47,760 bases of DNA from Bacillus subtilis (GTDB taxonomy: Bacteria > Bacillota > Bacilli > Bacillales > Bacillaceae_C): the NCBI RefSeq assembly GCF_008764245.1, contig NZ_VTQV01000033.1, forward strand, positions 1 through 47,760, given 5' to 3'. The notes below the pieces were generated by a model. It was not told the DNA's origin and made no database searches. It worked only from the letters and a program-made list of their open reading frames with translations. Made by a program: the position numbers and the translations under genes. Every line of letters begins with the position of its first letter. The first letter of the stretch is position 1. Positions 44,210 through 47,760 of this stretch are shown here, one piece after another.

Positions 44210-45230
44210 GGAATGGTCATATAGGGGAGTTTATAATGCCTGAAAAAGCTAAGGAATCATTGGAACGGTCATTAGGAGAGTTTATAGAACCCAAAAATGC
44301 TGGAAAGTCATTGAAACGGTCATATAGAAGCATCTATAGTCCTCAAAAATGTTAGAAAGTAGCAAAACATAGATCCAAAGTGTGTTTGGGTGTACGAAAT
44401 CACGGAGAAGATGCGAAAACGTAGATCCAAAGGGGGGTTGGGTGTACGAAATCATGGTGGAGATGCGAAAACATAGATCCAAAGCGTGTTTGGGTGTACG
44501 AAATCACGGTGGAGATGCGAAAACATAGATCCAAAGTGTGTTTGGGTGTACGAAATCACAGAGGAGATACTAAAACATAGATCCAAAGCGTGTTTGGGTG
44601 TACGAAATCACGGTGGAGATGCGAAAACGTAGATCCAAAGCGTGTTTGGGTGCACGAAATCATGGAGGAGATGCGAAAACATAGATCCAAAGCGTGTTTG
44701 GGTGTACGAAATCACGGAGGAGATACGAAAATGTATATCCAATGGGGGTTTGGGTGTACGAAATTATGAAGGAGATGCGAAAACGTAGATCCAAAGTGTG
44801 TTTGGGTGTACGAAATCATGAAGGAGATGCCAAAACGTAGATCCAAAGTGTGTTTGGGTGTACGAAATCACGGAGGAGATACTAAAACGTAGATCCAAAG
44901 CGAGTTTGGGTGTACGAAATCATGGAGGAGATGCGAAAACGTAGATCCAAAGCGTGTTTGGGTGTACGAAATCACGGGGGAGATGCGAAAACGTAGATCC
45001 AAAGTGTGTTTGGGTGTACGAAATCACGGAGAAGATGCGAAAACGTAGATCCAAAGGGGGATTGGGTGTACGAAATCATGGTGGAGATGCGAAAACATAG
45101 ATCCAAAGCGTGTTTGGGTGTACGAAATCACGGAACAAATACCAAAACATAGATCCAAAACATGTTTGGGTACACGATATCTTGGAAAGTATTAAAACGG
45201 TCATATAGAAGCATTCATAAAACCCAAGAT
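44210..45230. repeat. Array of 16 tandem 52-bp hairpin units with type-A flanks
   Basis: AGATCCAAAG-type cores start at 44371 and recur at every 52nd base to 45151, 16 times without an indel. Each unit contains CCAAA-N5-TTTGG, bracketed by CGTA/TACG, so the RNA or single strand can form a 29-base imperfect hairpin. The loop varies (GCGTG, GTGTG, GGGGG, GCGAG) while the stem is mostly kept. Left of the core are three units of another sequence, phased 51-52 bp (from 44210, 44262 and 44313). A matching unit follows on the right: GGAAAGT-N3-4-AAACGGTCATATAGAAGCAT at 44302-44333 and 45184-45214. As 52 is not a multiple of 3, no long protein is encoded. There are no unique spacers, so this is not CRISPR. 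It fills most of the 44133-45544 gap. Confidence 0.95.
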
Positions 45231-45404
45231 GGATGGAAATTTTTCTATATCCTCTTTTATCTGATCGCGAAGAGCTGTACATGAGCTAGAAATCCATGAA
45301 AATTTCCTTGGTTCAATCCGTCCATAATCCCTTTTTGTATAAATGAACATAAATTGCCATTTGATGTAAATACATTTATAATTTCCTCTTCTACCACAAT
45401 CCGT

Positions 45405-45410
45405 TATAAT
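45405..45410 (+). promoter_or_regulatory. -10 box of the rlmD promoter
   Basis: A perfect TATAAT lies about 80 bases upstream of the leader hairpin. The -35 region is unclear, so the promoter assignment is tentative. Confidence 0.4.
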
Positions 45411-45487
45411 AAGAAAGTATGAAAAAATGCATACCCTAACTTTTATAATCGTAATGTAATGCTTAAAAATATAAATAGAACTTGGAC

Positions 45488-45522
45488 GAGCTAGCGCCTA
45501 TTTTGGGGGCGTTTGTTCTTTT
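45488..45522 (+). terminator. Terminator-like leader hairpin before rlmD
   Basis: GAGCTAGCGCC and GGCGTTTGTTC can pair over 11 positions, with one mismatch and two G-T pairs, around a 9-base loop. TTTT follows, then the AGAGGAGGG ribosome site. A hairpin plus T run inside a leader suggests attenuation, or simply a stop for transcription coming from the repeat array. Confidence 0.5.
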
Positions 45523-45544
45523 CCGAAGAGGAGGGACCCCTGAG

Positions 45545-46936
45545 TTGAAGGATATTATGGGAGAAACTTGGGAAGTAGAGATTCGTCAATTAGATGGAAA
45601 AGGGTCGGGACAAGCAGTCGTTTGGCGAGAAAATGAACATGGGAATAAGAAGAAATTAAAATTAACCATCCCTCGTACGCTGCCAGGTGAAAAGGTGCGG
45701 GTGACCGTGGATCAACCCCATCGCAGGAGAAGGAAGGCCATTCCGGATGAAATTATCCAAGTTCATCCGGAAAGAATCGAACCAGCTTGTCCCCATTTTG
45801 ACCGCTGTGGAGGTTGTGTTTGGCAGCATTGGCAATATACGGGTCAATTGACACAAAAAACCAATAATGTGAAACAGGCATTGGAAGCACAAGGGTTTGA
45901 TCCAAGTTTAGTGAGAGATGCAATTGGGATGGAGGAGCCTTGGCGTTATCGCAATAAAATGGAGTTTACCTTTTCTCCCGACGGGGACTTGGGATTACAT
46001 GAACAGGGTAATTTCCGTAAAATCATTTCTTTAGAAACGTGTTTAATTGCAGGGAAAGAAATGGTTGAAGCAACGATGGAAGTGGCAGAATGGGCCAAGG
46101 AACATCAATTAAAAGGCTATGATAAAGATGCTCATGAAGGGTTATTACGTCATTTGATGGTGCGACAATCTTATGCAACAGGAGAAATGATGCTGGCCCT
46201 TTTCGCAACGGAAGATCCTTTTTTACACTTAGAACAAGCGGTAAAGGATTTAGTTGCACGTATTGAGCAAAAATTTCCTCAAGTGAAGAGTCTCCTATGG
46301 ATGGAGAATACAGATTGGGCAGATCGGACACAATCGGAAAAAACGCATATCTTAACTGGCCGTGATTTTATCTATGATGAAATGCTCGGATATCGCTACC
46401 GTCTTTGGTTTGATACTTTCTTCCAAACGAATCCGATCCAAGCACAAAAATTGGTGGAATTGGCTTTAGAGATGGGGCAACCGAAACCAACAGAGAAAAT
46501 GATTGATTTATTCTGTGGGGTAGGTACCTTTTCTTTACCTTTTGCAAGTCGAGTTGAAAAACTGGCAGGGATTGAAATTGTGGAAACGTCGATCCAATCA
46601 GCGAAACGAAATGCAGAAGATAATGGTATATCTAACACATACTTTCTAGCCAAGGATGCTCGAAAGGGAATTGATCAAGTATTGGAGAGTTTCGGTAGAC
46701 CTGAATTATTGTTACTAGACCCGCCACGTTCAGGAGCTGGTGGAAAAGTCATGCGCCGTATTGGCCGTTCTCAGCCGGAAAGAATCGTCTATGTATCTTG
46801 TAATCCTGATACATTCGCAACAGACATAAAAGAGCTCGTGCCATTCGGCTATAAATTAGAAACCGTCCAACCTGTGGACTTATTCCCGCAGACTTATCAT
46901 GTGGAGTGTGTGGCATTGATGTCTAGGGTAGTGTAG
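45545..46936 (+). CDS. rlmD: 23S rRNA (uracil-5-)-methyltransferase, RlmD/RlmCD type
   Basis: The 463-residue enzyme methylates C5 of uridine in 23S rRNA (U1939 and, in Bacillus, probably U747). It has an N-terminal TRAM RNA-binding domain (about 5-60), iron-sulfur cysteines CPHFDRCGGC (about 81-90), the SAM motif MIDLFCGVGTFSLPFA, LLLDPPRSGAG and the catalytic cysteine in VYVSCNPDTFATD (about C418). TTG 45545 follows AGAGGAGGG at 9 bases; ATG 45557 is a close second choice. The frame is open to 45482, but that stretch is the leader hairpin. Confidence 0.9.
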   Translation: MKDIMGETWEVEIRQLDGKGSGQAVVWRENEHGNKKKLKLTIPRTLPGEKVRVTVDQPHRRRRKAIPDEIIQVHPERIEPACPHFDRCGGCVWQHWQYTGQLTQKTNNVKQALEAQGFDPSLVRDAIGMEEPWRYRNKMEFTFSPDGDLGLHEQGNFRKIISLETCLIAGKEMVEATMEVAEWAKEHQLKGYDKDAHEGLLRHLMVRQSYATGEMMLALFATEDPFLHLEQAVKDLVARIEQKFPQVKSLLWMENTDWADRTQSEKTHILTGRDFIYDEMLGYRYRLWFDTFFQTNPIQAQKLVELALEMGQPKPTEKMIDLFCGVGTFSLPFASRVEKLAGIEIVETSIQSAKRNAEDNGISNTYFLAKDARKGIDQVLESFGRPELLLLDPPRSGAGGKVMRRIGRSQPERIVYVSCNPDTFATDIKELVPFGYKLETVQPVDLFPQTYHVECVALMSRVV

Positions 46937-47049
46937 ATCAATATTAAACAATTTCTTGTGATAATAAACTCTTGCTAACTTCACCACAATTCTGTAAGAA
47001 TAAACATTTGCTTTTTTAATATAAACCTCAACAATTACTCGGATAATAG

Positions 47050-47145
47050 ATGAATGAATGGGGGAGAAAAGAGTTCTTTTTCTTCCCTTTTATTTTTGTC
47101 CTAACCCTTGCCGTCATTGGGTTTATCCAATATCGAACTCAATAA
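47050..47145 (+). CDS. Possible 31-residue membrane peptide
   Basis: The frame starts MNEWGRKEFFFFPF and ends GFIQYRTQ, with about 18 hydrophobic residues between charged ends, as in many small Bacillus membrane proteins. The ribosome site is weak (GGAT), so this is only a candidate. In the rest of the 607-base stretch between rlmD and the last gene (46937-47543) I see pyrimidine-rich sequence and a 13-base direct repeat (GCAAAACTTTATT at 47221 and 47326), but no terminator or RNA gene. Confidence 0.3.
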   Translation: MNEWGRKEFFFFPFIFVLTLAVIGFIQYRTQ

Positions 47146-47543
47146 CAAATCCATACTCACCCAATACTTTTCTCTTTTTTCTTCATATCTTTTCTCGATT
47201 ATTTTCTTCCCTCTATTATGGCAAAACTTTATTCCAACTCCGAAAAAACCATGAAAAAACAGCCAAAAAAGGCTCGTAAAACGACCGATTTTAATCCAAA
47301 ATTGGATAAAAATGAGGGGTCTGTAGCAAAACTTTATTATGACTCGAACGGTGGAATGCGGGTTGGAGGGGCGGAAAAAAGCAGGGGTTTATTATGGTTG
47401 TACATAGTAGAGAAAAGAATTTAAGATAAGTTTGTAATATTTCATCCATAAAATTGAATCCAGGACAAAGGATAGGTAAAAGAAGGTTTTTGTTGTTTAT
47501 AAATTGAATTATATACATGTACTTAGTTAAGGGAGGTTTTGTG

Positions 47544-47760
47544 ATGAGTTATCGAAAAGAATACATACAAAAAGGAGAGTTGGAGTTTATAAATAAGGTG
47601 GTAGAAGCTGTAGTAAAAAGAGATGTATCAAAAGTACATTATTTGGTTGATGATCGTGGCTTAATGAGATATGTTAGTTTTGTCAAAAACAAAGATATGG
47701 ATCTACGTCAATATTTAGGACACATAAAAGTTAATTTTTTTCATTGTGCTTCGAAACTTA
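47544..47760 (+). CDS. Unidentified protein, truncated by the window edge
   Basis: An ATG with GGGAGG 8 bases upstream opens a frame that is still open after 72 codons at the end of the window. The visible part starts MSYRKEYIQKGELEF, is charged and helical, then reads VHYLVDDRGLMRYVSFVKNK. I do not recognise the family. The strong ribosome site makes it a likely real gene. Confidence 0.6.
   Translation, partial: MSYRKEYIQKGELEFINKVVEAVVKRDVSKVHYLVDDRGLMRYVSFVKNKDMDLRQYLGHIKVNFFHCASKL

Noticed and set aside
44371-45202. CRISPR array
   Set aside because: Units are contiguous and similar along their whole 52 bases. There are no unique spacers and no cas genes in the window.
45076-45282. Minus-strand reading frames through the repeat array
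   Set aside because: The period of 52 shifts the frame in each unit, so frames are short and arise by chance. No ribosome site is seen.
45482-45544. Longer N-terminus for the rRNA methyltransferase
   Set aside because: This part forms the leader hairpin and has no ribosome site. The TRAM domain starts after TTG 45545 or ATG 45557.

Overview
The window is chromosomal DNA from a low-to-moderate-GC Gram-positive spore-former of the Bacillaceae. The evidence is the protein set, which matches Bacillus subtilis relatives in both sequence and order: bceR-bceS-bceA-bceB, a yerO/swrC-like TetR-RND pair, cidR facing cidA-cidB, and glgB-glgC-glgD-glgA. Strong GGAGG-type ribosome sites and frequent TTG/GTG starts also fit, as does a palindromic intergenic repeat of a kind I associate with Bacillaceae. 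I cannot name a species. No rRNA, tRNA, transposase, prophage or CRISPR array was seen.

Layout. 1-7.6 kb: amidase, FAH-family enzyme, MOSC protein, a HepT/MntA toxin-antitoxin pair whose toxin gene is frameshifted, a beta-lactamase-like serine hydrolase and a UvrD-type helicase. 8-10.3 kb: a VWA lipoprotein and a TRIC/YvgT-type membrane protein. 10.4-14.6 kb: a palindromic repeat, then a TetR repressor divergent from an RND efflux pump across a shared promoter/operator. 14.7-20.4 kb: two large helicases in tandem, a PD-(D/E)XK plus DinG/XPD fusion and a SWIM plus SNF2 fusion. 20.4-24.9 kb: a complete Bce-type peptide-antibiotic resistance module with a recognisable response-regulator site before bceA.

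25.0-26.2 kb: a promoter-terminator unit that may make a short RNA, a strongly folded intergenic element, and a protein of unknown function. 26.3-29.1 kb: a two-component ABC exporter and, upstream, a LytTR regulator fused to an ABC ATPase domain that has lost its Walker A motif. 29.4-34.5 kb: GNAT acetyltransferase, a TetR-controlled SDR protein, a DUF3231 protein, and cidA-cidB with a divergent LysR regulator. 34.7-41.9 kb: a GH15 protein with a cre-like site, then glgBCDA; glgP is absent. 42-44.1 kb: a CofE-like protein divergent from a second LysR regulator.

44.2-45.2 kb holds the most unusual structure: a non-coding array of 16 head-to-tail units of exactly 52 bp. Most units can form the same imperfect hairpin. 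The array is flanked by units of a second sequence type with the same period. A smaller array of about 52 bp period lies at 35.85-35.96 kb. The window ends with an rlmD-type 23S rRNA methyltransferase that has a terminator-like hairpin in its leader, a sparse 600-base stretch with one possible 31-residue membrane peptide, and an unidentified gene cut by the window edge.

Many start codons given here are internal to the longest reading frame. They were chosen because a good Shine-Dalgarno sequence and the usual family N-terminus agree there.
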